In this document: piece by piece, positions 11,145 to 25,172 of the stretch
Position numbering within the stretch: position 1 is the stretch's first letter
Layout of the letters: each line of letters opens with the position of its first letter
Assembly: GCF_008831285.2 (NCBI RefSeq)
Contig: NC_045148.1
Span: 23,316,283-23,380,282 of the forward strand
DNA length: 64,000 nt
Reading direction: 5' to 3'
Source: Nymphaea colorata
Taxonomy: Eukaryota; Streptophyta; Magnoliopsida; Nymphaeales; Nymphaeaceae
The notes under the pieces: model-generated
Seen by the model: the letters and a program-made list of their open reading frames with translations, nothing else
What the model was told of the DNA's origin: nothing
Database searches by the model: none
Position numbers and translations under genes: made by a program

Positions 11145-11640
11145 GCATATTGTTATGACCAATATACCCATTTAACCGATAAAAAAGTGTCTTCGTTTTG
11201 TTTGTCATACTCATAGTGTTTCCCCATTATCTCATAAATATTTTGTTATATCATACTTATGCTTAGCGTCATTTCATACATCCATCATAATCTCATACCT
11301 ATTTGTTATCTCATATACATTATCGCATAGATATTTATTATCTAGTACGTATTTATTATCTCAAACATCCGTCATTCTTTTGTACCTATTTGTGATCTCA
11401 TATATATTATCTCATATCTATTTGTATCTCCTACCTATTTGTTATTTCATACATATTATCTCATATGTATTTATTATTTTATATATATTACTTATTTGTT
11501 ATCTCATATATCTGTTATTATCTCATACCTATTTGTTATCTCATACTTGTGATCTCACACCTATTTGTTATCTCCTACACATGCATGCACAATGTTGGAG
11601 CATTAAAGTAAACATGCATATTGGTAGTAGCATCCACAAC
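11145..11640 (+). repeat. TTATCTCATA minisatellite element, copy 1
   Basis: This is a degenerate tandem array of words such as TTATCTCATAC and CTATTTGTTATC (about 11215-11570). A left shoulder contains AAGTGTCTTCGTTTTG, and a right shoulder contains AGCATTAAAGTAAACATGCA. The same shoulders and array occur at 39060-39660 in the same sense and at 47689-48560 in the opposite sense. That marks it as a mobile or duplicated element rather than simple sequence alone. The internal array length differs between copies. Confidence 0.7.
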
Positions 11641-12388
11641 CGGCGTATGCTCATTATATATATGGAGTGGCATATAAACATTATCAAAAACATATTCTCA
11701 CATGTTATAAGTGAAGTGCTAGAATCTAAGACAAAGTAGAGAAAACTATGAACATTTAGGCAACTACAAATTATGTACATCTCAATTGTCGGAGAGCTAC
11801 CTTAGGATGATCATTAAATTTAAGGGTCAATTTAAAATTGCTTACATTGACCAAAATTACTCATATTTAGGATTTTTGTCAAGCTGCCTTCTGCCGGTCT
11901 ACACCTTGAACTGGTGAGGTCACCTCATCCTATTTATTCTACCGAAATGTATAGTACGTGAGTTTGTATATGCAATCATGTTTAAGAATTTGGCTTGATC
12001 CAAACAGGAGTGTGTTTCCAATGCAAAGCTGCTAGGGAAGTAGCGCTCCTATCCGAGCAGACCACTATTTCTGTATGATATTTTTTTATAATATCATTAG
12101 GAATTTATTATCAATGGAATTGCCACATAGCTTCAATCGCTTCCTTGTGGGTTTTTTTAGGAGAATGTGGTTTCTATCGGTTCTTGGTTATGCCATATGC
12201 CTTGCAAACAAACATCCTACTTCAGTGAAGAACGAGAAACTACTTTGTCAAGGCAAACGCAAGCAGGAAAAAGATCAGTGGTTGCCCATGTTTATATTTA
12301 TATATATATATTTTTATATATATGTTTAGCTTGGAAAAACTGGACTCTCTCTCCCGGTACTTGACCCCCTCCCCCTCCCCCACCAACT

Positions 12389-12400
12389 CTCCTCTCTCTC

Positions 12401-12437
<37 letters not shown>
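12389..12437. repeat. (CT)n microsatellite
   Basis: A nearly pure run of about 24 CT units follows a C-rich stretch. The block 2b equivalent (about 40442-40464) is much shorter, so the locus changes length between duplicates. Confidence 0.95.
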
Positions 12438-12439
<2 letters not shown>

Positions 12440-15400
12440 GAAAAGCAGAAGGAGGAGTATGCAGATCTATACCTAATCGTGCACGTCAAAGCAAAGAGAG
12501 CGGCTCATCAATGAATAACCATTCAAAACTGCAAGGTGGCTTGGATGTAAGTAATTGGCACATGCCAAAATTTAGAAAATCAATACATGGAGAGACTTAA
12601 AAAAGGAGCCTTAGGTGCAGTGAATGACTAATTCATTCTCAAATATATATTACGATGAATTGGGCGAAGAGAATTTGCTTTGTTATGTTTCCCATTTGCT
12701 TAAGAACAATAGACTCTTTTAAACAAATTAATTACCAAAGAAGCAAGGAGCACACATTACAAAGCATGAAAATACGGCATGATATATATTGGCAACCTTT
12801 ATCAACTGAAAAATCTCATAAACTTCATGGTTGATACATTTGGGCCCAAAGAGATTGAGGTCAGCTAAAATAAAGTCAACAATGATTTAAAAATATGCCT
12901 TCACCAAGCATGCAAACTTATTCCCCCAAGTCATCAGCTAAAGGAAGCTACATTTGTATTTGACCCACAAAGATAATGCCTCCCCTAGTTAAAAATTTTG
13001 ATTCAAAAATAAAATTCTAAAATCATAATTTCTTCTCAAACAGGAACAGAATTAATTTTTTCAAGTTTCAGTTTCCTAGTTGCAACAAATGAAATACCAC
13101 ATTAATTTGTTTAATAATTTCAATTTCTTTAAAAAATGAGCATTTTGTTTCTAAAATTCCATGGTTCTGGATATGTCAAACACCTCCTTAGAGAAATGAT
13201 CTTCTTTGAGATTTAATTATTGAAATTTGCTTCACAATTTGGCCAACAATTGTGCTTAATTGGCACTTAATTAAGATGTGGGGAGAGAGACAAATTCTCC
13301 CCCTGCATGCCTACTGAAAGCCAAAAGTAGATGAAAGCTAGGCCTAGCTAGGGGTGTCCATTCGTTCAAAAGAAAAAAGAACGGCGGTTCGATGAGAAGT
13401 TGAATGGTGGGAATTTACCTGGTTGCCTCCTTCCGAACGATGATGACGAAGTTTCTCCATGAATTTACATCGGCCTCTATCTATATGTTGCACGAGAAGC
13501 AGCCTTATATTTTTGTCAGAAGCCATTAACTGGCGGTGCCAGCAGTAACATTGGGATGCCCAAACAACTGTGCTGCAAGAGGACAACGTAAAATCAAACT
13601 CAGTAATTGATAGCTACATACATGCATATATAAGAAGTTTCAACTGTGAAGGCGATCTTGTCCTTTCTCACTCTACTTTTAGAAGGGTCAATTTGTCATC
13701 GTTTGCTCTTGGCACCTTTTATCACGATTTCTCTTCCTCTACCGTGCAAAGTTTTATGGTTATGAGGAATTTTTTTTCTTCAATTTCCAAAGAATTCCTC
13801 CCCTATAATTCTGAACAGCAAAGATGGAGATCGATCGCTCAAGTGGCTTATTCAATCTTCCTGAGGGTGAGGAGCCTGAAGTTTCTGGCTGAGTGGCCGC
13901 AACATTTTAAATCTTAAGGATAATGGGAACTAAGTATGTAAATGAGAAAATAGCTACGAGATATGAAGTTATAAGTATGTACTTCCACCGCTACGGTTTC
14001 CAGATTATTCCATACATTGCATGAACTGCTAAACGAAGCCTGCTACCTTATGATCAAGGTCTTGGAAAAAGAGGCAAGAAACCATGGCTTCCCATTTCCT
14101 TTGCCTCTTAGGTACAGGGTTGTGTCCCAAGCAAAGGCTTGAGACGAACTGTATCAAACTATTGGGGCAGAAGAGAATGGAACGAGGCTAGAGATTCCAA
14201 TTCATGTATGAGAAAAAAAAAAAAGCCTGTGGATAGAAGATAAGGTTTGCATAAAGTGTACCCCTTCAAAGATCTGAGTTTCTTTCCTTCTGCAAAAACG
14301 AGCAAGGAGCAAGACTTCACTGAAGTATGTCGTCTTGATGGGAAACTTAAGGCATATGTAACTCAAGTTCACGCTTCTCGGCGAATGCCAGAAAGACCTT
14401 TAACAGCTCATGCCTCAGCATGATCATAAATACCGTTGATCTTGACTCCCACGTTCATTTGTGAAGTCCCTGCAATTGTTCATTTTGAATTTGCAGAACG
14501 TATTTATGAGGGAAACTCAGAACCACACATGTCTAAGATGTAATTTAAACGATTAAATAATTTAAAAAATCAAAATCACAGCATTGACCGCTAAATAAAG
14601 GGCCTCCGGTACATTTTAATATAAATGGTGGGTAATAATGAAGTACTATTGTAAATGTGGACGTTGGAAAACTTAAAATAACGTTCTTGATCCACTAAAC
14701 AATTAACGACCAACAGTACATCTAGTGTGGCGGCCTTATAAACAATTGGCACTTGGGGATGTTAATGGATCAGATCTGGATTGGATATCCATTCAAAATG
14801 CTTTTAAATAATTGGACATAGCAATATATATATACATCCGAGTAAGAAATCGGAATTCATCAGATTTAAATAAGAAACTCCATCTTATCAAACTCTGGTT
14901 CAGTTTTAAATAAATGTCTCGTTAGATTACGAAGATCTTAACTTAGAAATCCTGTTCCAAAGTTTAGATATCTGAATACGAACTGGCGAGTTAATATTTG
15001 TGCCGAATTTAGATATCTGGAGCCAAAAATCGTGAGCCAAAGTAGAGGAGAGAACGGGGCATCATGCCGGGTAAACTGAATTAATTGGGGCAGTTGAAAA
15101 AGCAGCACCCTTTTTAGTTTTCCGTTGTAAGGAACTTATGTTTTTTAAAATTAATGTTTGAGAGTAGGGAAACTTGGTTTTGAATGTCACCCAATCTAAT
15201 CATTTGATTGGTGAATCTGGAAAAGTTAAAATCAAACAGGACCAATTTTCTCCACTCAAGTATATATTTCCGCTAGTGGTGAAATCTGAAGTGTCTGCAG
15301 TTCAAAACTTGACCTTTTTAATTTATATATATATATATAGTTGTCTCCCATTTCCTTCTTTATTATTTTTTCATTTAGTCAGCTCTCTGTCTCTCTCATT

Positions 15401-16613
15401 TACTCTCTTCACGTCTCCCACGTCTCTCACTTTTTCTCAACAAAATTGAACATGTATATGTATAGTTGGTTGCCAGTCGCAGGTACAAGATATACATAAA
15501 AGTTGCATTATTTTACCACGATCGTTGTGGGTTTTGAAGCTACAACCCATGAGAACGTTGGGTTGTTGTCACAAAGTTGGACGCAGATGCTTTAACCAAA
15601 ACACGGACGTAAATTTATGATATTAAATGAACATGAATTAATTATATGAAAGTTGACATGATTTCACGCGAAGCTAATTGGTAATAAACACTACTATTTT
15701 GGAAGCAACCTTACTATAGATGAAAACATATTTGATACAATCTTAATATAAAGTTGTATTGACAAAATCAACTTAATTGTATGAGTATAATAGTCAAACT
15801 CTAAACTTTTTTAACACATATTCCATATAAGATATTGAGACCCAAATTTGGTATCTAGGATAAGTTTTTTATTACCCACACAACCTTTTCAATTAATATC
15901 CACTAATGGTAAATTGGATAAATCAAATTGCAAAAAGATTAATTCATGCAATCAAATAATCAAAATATCTAAAACATGGATGCGTTCTGCTAAACAATTG
16001 AAAATAAAACAAAAAGTTTGATGAAGAAATCATAAGCAACTTGAAATTCTTTAAAGTCGCAGAATAAGAGGGAGGTTGTCGGCGAGTGTCTCCTCCTCTC
16101 TCTCTTACCACTAGATATGTAGCAAAGTTGGTTTGCATATCAGGCACTCTTTGACTCACATTGATACTACTTAAGACCTATATAACTTCAAGTTAATATG
16201 AAGATATGGAGGTTAAGAACTGCCATATAAAATGCAAGGACAATGTGTATATGACATTTATTTAGAGCTGAACCTAAATCCCAACACAGTCTGATATTTA
16301 TCTAAAATATGAATCCAAATCTAATCAGATGTCACCTCTTAAATCCAAATCCAATATGTTTTCTGACCGCTATTAATGAGTACACTGTCAAAAGCAAGTC
16401 TTAACTAATCCAATTCATAATATTCTAGTTTAGTCAGCCTTCCTGACGGGGGCCAAAAGATGCGGAGAACAAATTGCCCTTGAGGGTAATCACGAATACT
16501 ATATTTGAGTAGATTTGTATCTAAAATAAACATATACAACCAAGAAAAAATAGAAATCCAATATTTAAGTTGTGCTTGATAGTTTTGGATTTTAGATTTG
16601 AGACTGCATATAC

Positions 16614-16616
<3 letters not shown>

Positions 16617-16650
<34 letters not shown>
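16617..16650. repeat. (TA)n microsatellite of unit A
   Basis: About 17 TA units, followed directly by the constant GACAATTCAATCC flank. The same microsatellite and flank occur at 19769, 26640, 45239 and 52070 with different lengths. Confidence 0.95.
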
Positions 16651-16652
<2 letters not shown>

Positions 16653-18514
16653 CAATTCAATCCTATTGAATGTGGAATATTTTCTCAGATGACTAAAATT
16701 TTCAAAAGAATATCAGAAAAAAAGGTGTCATTATATTGAGGTTGCCAATATGTAACGACGGTCTATATAGGGTGGCTCTAGCAGCGATGCTTGTTTTTTC
16801 TTTGTCTTAATATAATTTCATTTAGTTAGATAGCTCCCTCTCTCTCTCTAAAAATGGAACATGTTCGCATTGTTGCTTCGCATACGCTACACGGCCTGGT
16901 TGTTTGTGCCTTGTGTTTGCCATCAAGGCATGGGTGGTGTTGGGGGGGCAAGGTCAGATATCCCCACACATATATACTAATTTGTAGACACCAAGCAACC
17001 AGAAGTTGCCAGCTGCTGGTTCGGGATACACATAAAAGTTGGGAGGCAAGGAGGTGTGGAGCCGTACGTATCTTCTCAATCGATCCGGCGACAGCTGCTC
17101 CCTCCTCCTCGGTTAGCTACCATCATTTCCAGTATTCCAGAGGGCACCCACCCACCCAGCTGGCTCATTCTTTTACCAGTTCTTGCATCTTCTTATGATC
17201 TACACGCACTCCGCTGCTACTCTCCTCCATTGCCGCTCGAAATTTGGAAGCAGTTATTTATAGCCTGAAAATTAGTCTACACCATAGAGGAAGAGAAATC
17301 GCAACAGGAGGCCTTCTGCCAAGATGGCCCTCAAAAAGGGAAACGAAAAAACAAAAAAGGTCAATCGTCTTCTCCGTTAATATATAAATGTGCATCTCCT
17401 TAGTTTCATTTTCGGTCGTTCCCTGGCATGCAGCTTGCGGATTTTCTTTGCACGCCAATTCGACTGCTGGCCACCAAATGGGCTTTTCCCCAAAGGAATA
17501 TATAGGGCCGTGATATCTGATCGTTTGACGGGCATGTAGACAAAAGGGAGATGGTTAATCTGTGGACAACGTTGCTGCTCATCATCAAAAGGAAAAGGAA
17601 GAGCAAGGTAAATTTCCATTTAAATTAACTCTGGGTTCCTTTAGTGCTCGAGTCAACTTGATCTCCACTCAACCTCTCAAGTTTAAATTTATGCTCAACT
17701 GTTGATAGGTACCCCATATAATTTTGTCATGTAATATTAACCCATATAGCTTTCCAAGAATTTGTTTCATCATCTAAATAGGCACCTCTTGACGAAAATG
17801 ACCAGAATATACATCCAAAGCTTTGCTCGTTCTGGCTGTAATGTAACACGCAAGGCATGCCCTCTATCTTACTAGTGCTGAATTTACTTCCAATAAAGGG
17901 AAATTATGGACCAAATGCCCTCTACCAAAAGGCATTTCACAGATAATGGTCATAACTTTCATTAATTAATTGTCGGTGAAGGAAGGACCCAAATTACAAA
18001 GCTTATAAAGCAAGGAAGGACACAAATTCTAAGGTGACATGCAAGCAATGGCTTGGCATGTTCAAATTAAGATTGACATTAGGAAACTAATTTAGCCGAG
18101 AGCGGTAATATTTACATTCCAAGTCAAAAATAGAATTAAATATGCTAACTAGTCACTCCCACATCAAGGTGAAATATGCACCACTCTGTGCAAATTTACC
18201 TTTCATTTGTTTCCGTCCTTCCTTTCAGTCCAAACTTATCAACCGGAGTTACGTATGGTGGCTTCCATTCATAAACTAAATTTGATAACGAAATATATTT
18301 CCTGCCATGTGCAGGCACCTACATGTCCTTCCTTTAAAGAACAAACATATATATAAACAAATTATCTCTGTCCAATTCGGTGCAGTTGGTCAGAATAAAT
18401 GTTGAATGGGCACTTGTAGCCCCCTATGCCGCCTCTTTAAAATGAAGTATGATGTTTGCGTCAATATATGAATTTGATTTCTTCAATTTCGAATCAGATG
18501 TGTTTTCTTTGACA

Positions 18515-18870
18515 ATCCTAACCATCCTCCCTTTTTCAAAAGATCTCTTATGGCGCCAGATACATTAGCCTCCATAATATCCTACATTTGTTGAAAGAAA
18601 TATTTGGTTATCCATTAGGGCAAGGGGCAACATTAGAGTTTGCCTCCGAAACAGCCCACCGAATTTCACATGTGAGGTTCGGTTGAAGGAAAAGAATTCT
18701 TCTCGTCTGAGACACTTTGTCCTTTCAAAAGGCTATCTAAAAGACAACCAGATGACAAATCTTGAGATGAAGAGCTCTTAAAATGTGCAAAGGATGCATC
18801 ATGAGTTTGATCCAACTTATAGAAGTTACCATGATCATTCTCACAGGAGAAAGAAGTAATGGGTGTACAG
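18515..18870 (-). pseudogene. LINE fragment in unit A (pre-RT region)
   Basis: Antisense to the window, this 350-bp segment matches the 5' part of the LINE at 21700-23391, covering the region upstream of the RT core. It is interrupted by stops and truncated before any RT motif. It is assigned because the longer copy in unit B runs on into clear LINE RT motifs. Confidence 0.6.
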
Positions 18871-19768
18871 TTGTAAATTTGTATAGGTTATCTCCTTCCT
18901 TGCCAAAATGTTACCTTTAATAGATTATATAATTAATTAATTTCTTTCTTCACATAAAGATATTATATTAGGGTAATTAGTTTGTCTTAAGTTTGTAGCA
19001 GAATATGCATGTACTGAGAAATTAAAAGACAGTTTGGAATTGATTTCAACTATTAAAGGTATTATATTAGGGTAATTAATTTGCCTTAAAGTTCTTTACA
19101 TAAAGATATTATATTAGGGTAATCAGTTACCTTAAATTTGTACAGTTGTAAATTTGAGGAAGAAATCATCAGCAACTTGAAATTATTTAAAGTAGCAGAA
19201 CGTATTTATGAGGCCAAACCACAACCTCGTCTAAGATTTTAAGAAATGGTGGGAGATAACTGATAATGGATTATTATTGTAAATGTCGACGTAGGAAAAC
19301 TTAAAATTCACATTCGTCATCCACTAAAGAATCAAAGGCAACGAAACAGTGCCTCCAGCGTGGCAGTCTAATCAAACCAATGGCGCGTGTATTCTGGCGT
19401 AAGAACTTTATTTATTTATTTATTCATTTTACTGCTTCCCTTTTCTTAATTAATTTTTATGTATCGAATCCAATTTACTGCGTGTTGCTTCACGTATGCT
19501 ATACGATCATTGTGGGTTTTGAAACTACGATTATGTAAACATTGGACTGCTGTGACAAAACTGGACTATTTTGGCAAAAGATTTAACCAAAAGCACCGAT
19601 ATAAATTTTTGATATTAAATAAACATGAATTTTATGTGAACGTTGACATTATTTCACTGGAAGGCGGAAGCTTAATGCTAATAAAGAGTACTACTGTTTA
19701 TGCAATCTTAGTTTAAATGACAACGAAGTTGATGTAAATAGAAGATTACTATTTTTCAAACAATATTA

Positions 19769-19810
<42 letters not shown>
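19769..19810. repeat. (TA)n microsatellite of unit B
   Basis: TA repeats with one TG interruption near 19783, followed by GACAATTCTATCC. Confidence 0.95.
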
Positions 19811-21134
19811 GACAATTCTATCCTATTGAATGTGGAATATTTTCTCATATCACTAAAGTTTTAACAAAAATATCAGAAAAAAAGGTGTCATTATATCGAT
19901 GTTGCCGATAGTTTATGATGTAATAACGGTCTATATAGGATGGATCTAGCAGCAATGCTTGTTTTTTTTTTGTCTTAACATATTTTCATTTAGTCAGATA
20001 GTTCTCTTTCTCTCTCTCTCTCTCTCTAAAAATTGAACATGTCCGCTTTGTTGCTTCACATATGCTATACGGCGTGGTTGTGTTTGCCGTCAAGGCAGGG
20101 GCAGTGTTAGCAGATCGGTCGGTGCAAAACAAGGGGGCAATTTCTGAAACTCAGCCCTTTGAAGGTCAGATATTTCAAGGTACGATTCCTGGTCAGATAT
20201 CGACACGACCGATTCCCGGTCAAATATCGACACGACTTCTTTCCCATATATACATGAATCCGTAATCTGTAGAAGGTTTCCCAGCTGCTGGTTCGGGACA
20301 CACATAAAAGTTGGACGCAGCTCGGAGGCAAGGAGGTGCGGAGCCGTGCGAATCTTCTCGATCGTATGTACGGTGGTTTCAATTCATAAACTAAGATTGT
20401 TAACGAAATATATTTCCTGCCATGTGCAGTTATAAACAAATTATCTCTGCCCAATTCGGTGCAGTTGACCAGAATAAATGTTAATTGGGAACTTATTGCC
20501 ACCTAAGCCGCCTATTAAAAATTAAGTATGATGTTTGCATCAATATATAAAATAGATTTCTTAAATTTCTGATCGCCCACTGTGTCCGTCAAAGCCAACT
20601 CGCATTTCAGTCATCATAACTAGCACCTAGCTATCTTTACTTTCAGTTGGCCCGGCGCAATAAAAGCTCAATGTTTGGCAGCGAATGTCTTTTTGGTCTT
20701 TTTATAAGGTCAAAAGTATGGGCTAACCGCATTAAAGGTCGTATTTGATCTATTTGTTCCCGCTAATCCATCATTGCCTAGCCAAAATGGCAGAAATATC
20801 CTGCATATCTGGTGCATGGCGCCTCCCTACTTTGTCTTGAAATATGTGTAAAAATTAGATATTTTAGAAAAAAGAAAAGGCCAACCAGGGGTATTTTGAG
20901 ACAATGAACGTTTATGGCATTTTTGAAGTGGAACCTAAATGTAATTAGCAAAAACCAAGGTTACCATGGAAACTCCTGGTTAATTTGAAAAATTTTAAAT
21001 GAAAATGAAGGATAATTTGGGTAATTTTCATGATACGTCTGGTCTTGTGCTTCAAGAGATCGAACTTTGGAGTTTAGGTCTTAATGTGATTATTTTATTC
21101 AAATGGACATTTGGATCTAAAAAACGAAACTTGG

Positions 21135-21640
21135 ATATGGAAATTATAGTTCAGATCCAAACCGATCCAAAAGTAATAGTTTAGATCCAAATTGATCTGA
21201 AAGAAAGATTTTGGATTCAAATGGATATGCAGGTGGCAGTTTGGATTTGCATGGATTCAGAAGTTAGATTTAGGCCTGAAATTGATACTGTGAATCTGAA
21301 ATGGATCCATAAGTGGCACTTAGATCCAGAAGTTCCATTTGTAGCTAAAATTGGTAGTTCGCAACCGTAATTGATATGGATGTGAGATTTGAATCCATAA
21401 GTTAGATTTCGATATGAAATTGGATACAGAAGTTGGATTTGGGACCAAATCAGATCCAGAAGCTAGGTTGGATCTGAAATGGACCTGAAAGATAGATTTG
21501 TATCTAAATGGGATCTGTAAACCATATTTGAATCCCCAATTGATAGTCTGGATACAAAATGGATTCAGAATTGAGATCTAGGCCTGATTTTGGATCTAAA
21601 ATGGATATGTTTGAATATGAAAGTTGAGTTTTGGATTTAA
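21135..21640. repeat. Degenerate 30-bp minisatellite
   Basis: From 21135 the sequence falls into successive 30-bp units (21135, 21165, 21195, 21225, 21255) of the form ATCC.GAAGTTAGATTTGGAT followed by CTGAAATTG-like words. The pattern continues, with some shortened units, to about 21640. The units are much diverged from each other. No reading frame runs through the array, so it is not a protein repeat. It sits in the unit B-specific insert next to the LINE 3' side. Confidence 0.75.
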
Positions 21641-21699
21641 GATTTTAGATCTTGTGGCAATGGAGGCCGGATCAAAGTTCGAATTAGACCTGTGACTTG

Positions 21700-23391
21700 G
21701 ATGAATGTTATAATGATGATATAACCATGGATGAATCTTTGTGATGTTGATCTGATCTTCCATCTGTCAAAGAAGACAAGAAGAGGCTAAATGAGTTCTC
21801 AACATCTGTAGCCAACATTGAGTGGGGAGTCTACCATAAGTCGCTATGTATGATAACCAGTGGGAACTAGGGATAGATTAAGATTTAGACATCCAAAGAG
21901 CCTTTCTCCACTTAACAACCACACTTTTGAATCTGATAACATTCCACGCCTGAGATCAAGCAAATCTCGAGGTAAATCTTTCCATAAGCATAAGATGGAA
22001 CCCATTTAACCCGAAAGTAATAAGTGAACCATCTTTTATTTGTCAATAGACAATCCTCCTGATCTTCTTCATCCAAGTAACTTTGCAAAGGGAAGACTGA
22101 TTACTTCTTTCAATGAAAACTAACCGTGATCTCTTCCAATCTTTTTGCAATAGAGGCACAGCATTTTAACCCAATCGTAAGTCAATTAGAAAGAACAGAC
22201 TTAATCAAACAATCCTTTCCCTGCATATGACAGAAAAGTCTCCATATATAGAATAGACCACCCAAAGAAATGTCTATTCTATGACTCCTATAAATCTCCA
22301 ATATTAAAGGGAAAATACTGGGATTTACTGACATTGATTTGCATGCCAGAACGTGAAACAAACTCAATCAATGTGGCCCCACCTGTCATAACAATAATTT
22401 ACTATAATTGGCAAAACAGCATAGTCTCATCTGCATGTATGAAGAACCCACACCCTTCTGACCCATGTAACAGGCTCTGCAGTTTAATGGCTCCCAAAAA
22501 AAAAATTCTCCTTTTTGAAATCTGCGTTTCAAAATTTCCATCACTATCGAAAATAAAAGGGGAGAAAGGAGATCCCACTGCCTTAATCCACATTCACTAT
22601 ACATGAAATCTTCCTCTCTTCCACTTAACAACATAGAACAAGAAGCATTACAAAGCCACACCATAATCGTCTCAATCCAAACACTACTAAAATGATGTTG
22701 CTGCAGCAAGAAAGCCTCAATTAATTTGTTCATATGCCTTGAAAAGATCTAATTTCAGACATACACTGCCATTCTTGGTATTTAACATTGAATATATCAT
22801 TGTATAGGTCCACAAAGGCAATGGAAAATGCTTCTATTCATAAGCAAAGCTTCCTGATTCTTCATAATATTTCCTGAAAATTTCTCTCATTCTCAACTTC
22901 ATGGCATTAATTGGAATGAACTTAAAGATGTTCCCTAAAGATATCGAAAAATCAGTAATGTGAACAGCATTTCCCTTCCTATAAATCAATACTATACAAT
23001 TCCGACCAATACTCCTGACCATCCTCCTTTTTTCAAAAAAATCTCTTATGACACAAGATACCTTAGCCTCCGTAATATCCTACAATTATTGAAAGAAATA
23101 TTTGGTAATCCATCAAAGCACGGGGCAACATTAGAGTTTGCCTCGGAAGCAGCCCACCGAATTTTCGCATCTGATATTGGGTTGAAGAAAGAGAATTATC
23201 CTCCTCTGAGACACTTTCTCCTTGCAAATGACTATCTAAAGCCAACCATAGGAAGAGCTCTTAAAATTTGCAAAGCATGCATCTTGAGTTTCATCCAACT
23301 TATAGAAGTAAACTTGATCATTCTCACAGGAGAAAGAATTAAGGGGTGTACAGTTGAAGGTTTTCTTTTTCTTTGCCAAAATGTTACCTAA
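21700..23391 (-). mobile_element. Degenerate L1-type LINE, RT and zf-RVT region
   Basis: Read on the minus strand from 23391 downward, frameshifted pieces give in order: a pre-RT segment with VSEEDN (about 23200); IVLIYRKGNAVHITDF and ISLGNIF (about 22990-22930); KLDLFKAYEQIN (about 22760); WLCNASCS, then GLRQWDLLSPLLFSIVMEIL (about 22650-22540); HADETMLF in place of the catalytic YADD box (about 22430); MQINVSKS (about 22330); KDCLIKSVLSN (about 22190); and a terminal YGRLPT with S.CLLC resembling the RVT zinc finger (about 21780). The order and motifs are those of plant L1 LINE ORF2. No endonuclease domain or poly-A tail is seen, and many stops show it is dead. Units A and C hold only its 5' part. 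Confidence 0.85.
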
Positions 23392-24309
23392 TAAATTATA
23401 TTATTAATTAATTTCTCTCTTCATATAAAGGTATTATATTAGGGTAATTAGTTTCTCTTAAGTTTGTAACAGATTATGCATGTACTGGAAAATTAAAAGA
23501 AAAAAAGTAAAGCACTATTTGAAATTGATTTCAACTCAAATTAATAGATATAAACATGACAATACCTAACATCCAAGAGACAGGACAGTTGGTTGGGCTG
23601 GGCACATTAACAACATGTTGTTTCTTCAAATGTTTTCGGCGGCAACTCCCTGAACTTCAAAGGGCAGCTTGCATGGCACTCTATTCGATGGGTGCATTGT
23701 AGGTTTTCCAAAATCATGAAGCAACCTTAGACCTTAGGGACGTGCAGGGGGAAGGGCACCAGCCTTCTTTATGTGGCTTCTACACAGCCCGACATTAGAC
23801 TTGAGAAACCCATGTTGGCTAATTTTCTTTGCAACTATTACAATTCTTTTTTGTAAAATTAGAGACTTCAATATTTGAAAAATCATAGACATCAAAGTGA
23901 ACAATATTGTTTAACATCAGCTGTTAAATATTCTTGCTAAATTGATTTTTCCTTCTTGTTTGAGGTTATGTGAAGCGATTAATAACTCAAATAAGAGTTG
24001 GATGTTAAACCTTAGACTGATGGTATAAGCAATTATAAGAATTAATTGGCACAAATTGCCATGTGATTGGCGCAAACAGATTCAGGTCCATATCCAACTC
24101 AAGAATGCACATGTCAACTGTTAACTATTTTAACATAATAATTTAAAATAATATTTTATTTTTAATTAATTTCTATGCACTTTCTAATTTTTGCAATGAC
24201 TTTAATCATATTTTTGCAGATTCACAACCAATTCAACTAAATCGGTCATGAACCATTTGCAACCTTGTCGATTCAATTAATATGCCATTTTTTACAACAC
24301 TAGTTGGTC

Positions 24310-24311
<2 letters not shown>

Positions 24312-24343
<32 letters not shown>
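24312..24343. repeat. (GA)n microsatellite
   Basis: About 15 GA units in unit B. The equivalent site in unit C is 30006-30039. Confidence 0.95.
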
Positions 24344-24346
<3 letters not shown>

Positions 24347-25172
24347 CCAGTTGGATATTCTATGAAATTTTAGATGGAACACCCCATGGTCCAGAAAGGA
24401 CAATTTAATTTATTCCATAAATTAGAAAATAGTAAATTACAAGTCTATCACAAACATCAAAATTTTTACCAAAACATATACCGTTTAAAATTTTGAGATC
24501 CACTCTCTAAAATTAATTACTTTCCTGTATTTTTTCCAAGGTACCATCTTTTAGTGCTTCACCTTTTGAACTACACAATCAAAACATTGGGACACTATCC
24601 TTCTCGTAGGATTGGACAGGAACCACGGGATCCTCATTTTATCAGTAGCTCATTTTCATCATCTTATTTAGTAAATCTCATTTTTAATCCTCCTATTGAT
24701 TCTTTAGAAGCTATTTCAAAATAACATTAATGTACTTCTTGTTGTAGAGATGATGGTGTCATTATGTAGATGTTTAATTGTTGGATTTAAATAGCATCCA
24801 ACAATTAAATAGCAGCCACTTTTTTGGAATTGCTTGGTTTAAATAGCATATCTGAACACTTCATATTTCATAGGACAAAAACATAGTTTCTTTTCCCTTT
24901 CACAAATTTCCTAATTGAATAATTGCAATGAGAAATATGCATGGGATAAATAAGCAAAAATTTAGACATATCAAACCATCAATCTAGTGGCCTACTTTGA
25001 GCAATATTTATTTCAAACACTTAACTGCCAAAGTACATGTGCCATATCATCAAGAAAACTAAAGATGTAACAAATATATATTTTTTGAAGCAAAATTTGT
25101 TAAAGACATAGCACACAAAAATAATCTTCCATCATCCATGACTTTATAAGTATTAGATGTTATTACAAACTA

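Larger units (their letters stand above)
7820..15300. repeat. Segmental duplication block 2a
   Basis: This block is repeated in the same orientation at 35128-43390. Pairings include 7820 with 35128, 10880 with 38238, 11160 with 39210, 12300 with 40330, 13400 with 41490 and 14470 with 42600. I see no convincing gene. The reading frames are short, differ between copies and match nothing I know. The block includes a GC-rich island (10640-11120), the TTATCTCATA element (11145-11640), a CT microsatellite (12389-12437) and many AT-rich tracts. Copy 2b has about 600 bp extra between the equivalents of 11140 and 11150, plus a 115-bp tandem duplication. Confidence 0.85.
15300..19410. repeat. Modular repeat unit A
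   Basis: This is the first of five related noncoding units. Module 1 (about 15330-15500) has (TA)n, CATTTAGTCAG, a CT-rich leader, AAAATTGAACATG and a tail with ACATAAAAGTTG. Module 2 (16617-17045) repeats that order, with the constant flank GACAATTCAATCC after (TA)n and a TCTATATAGGG box near 16763. A tail common to units C, D and E follows, then a LINE fragment (18515-18870). At 19190-19410 a block is also found at 14490-14760, 42620-42890 and 50680-50880. A word TATTATATTAGGGTAAT recurs three times between 18960 and 19125. The frames here (for example 16854-17198) are not conserved between units. Confidence 0.75.

Noticed and set aside
13570-13917. 115-codon plus-strand frame and its short in-frame start near 13823
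   Set aside because: The block 2b copy (about 41680-42000) has lost the internal ATG and carries frame changes. No family is recognised.
22960-23391. 143-codon plus-strand frame
   Set aside because: It is antisense to the LINE pre-RT region and is broken in the matching segments at 18515 and 28690.
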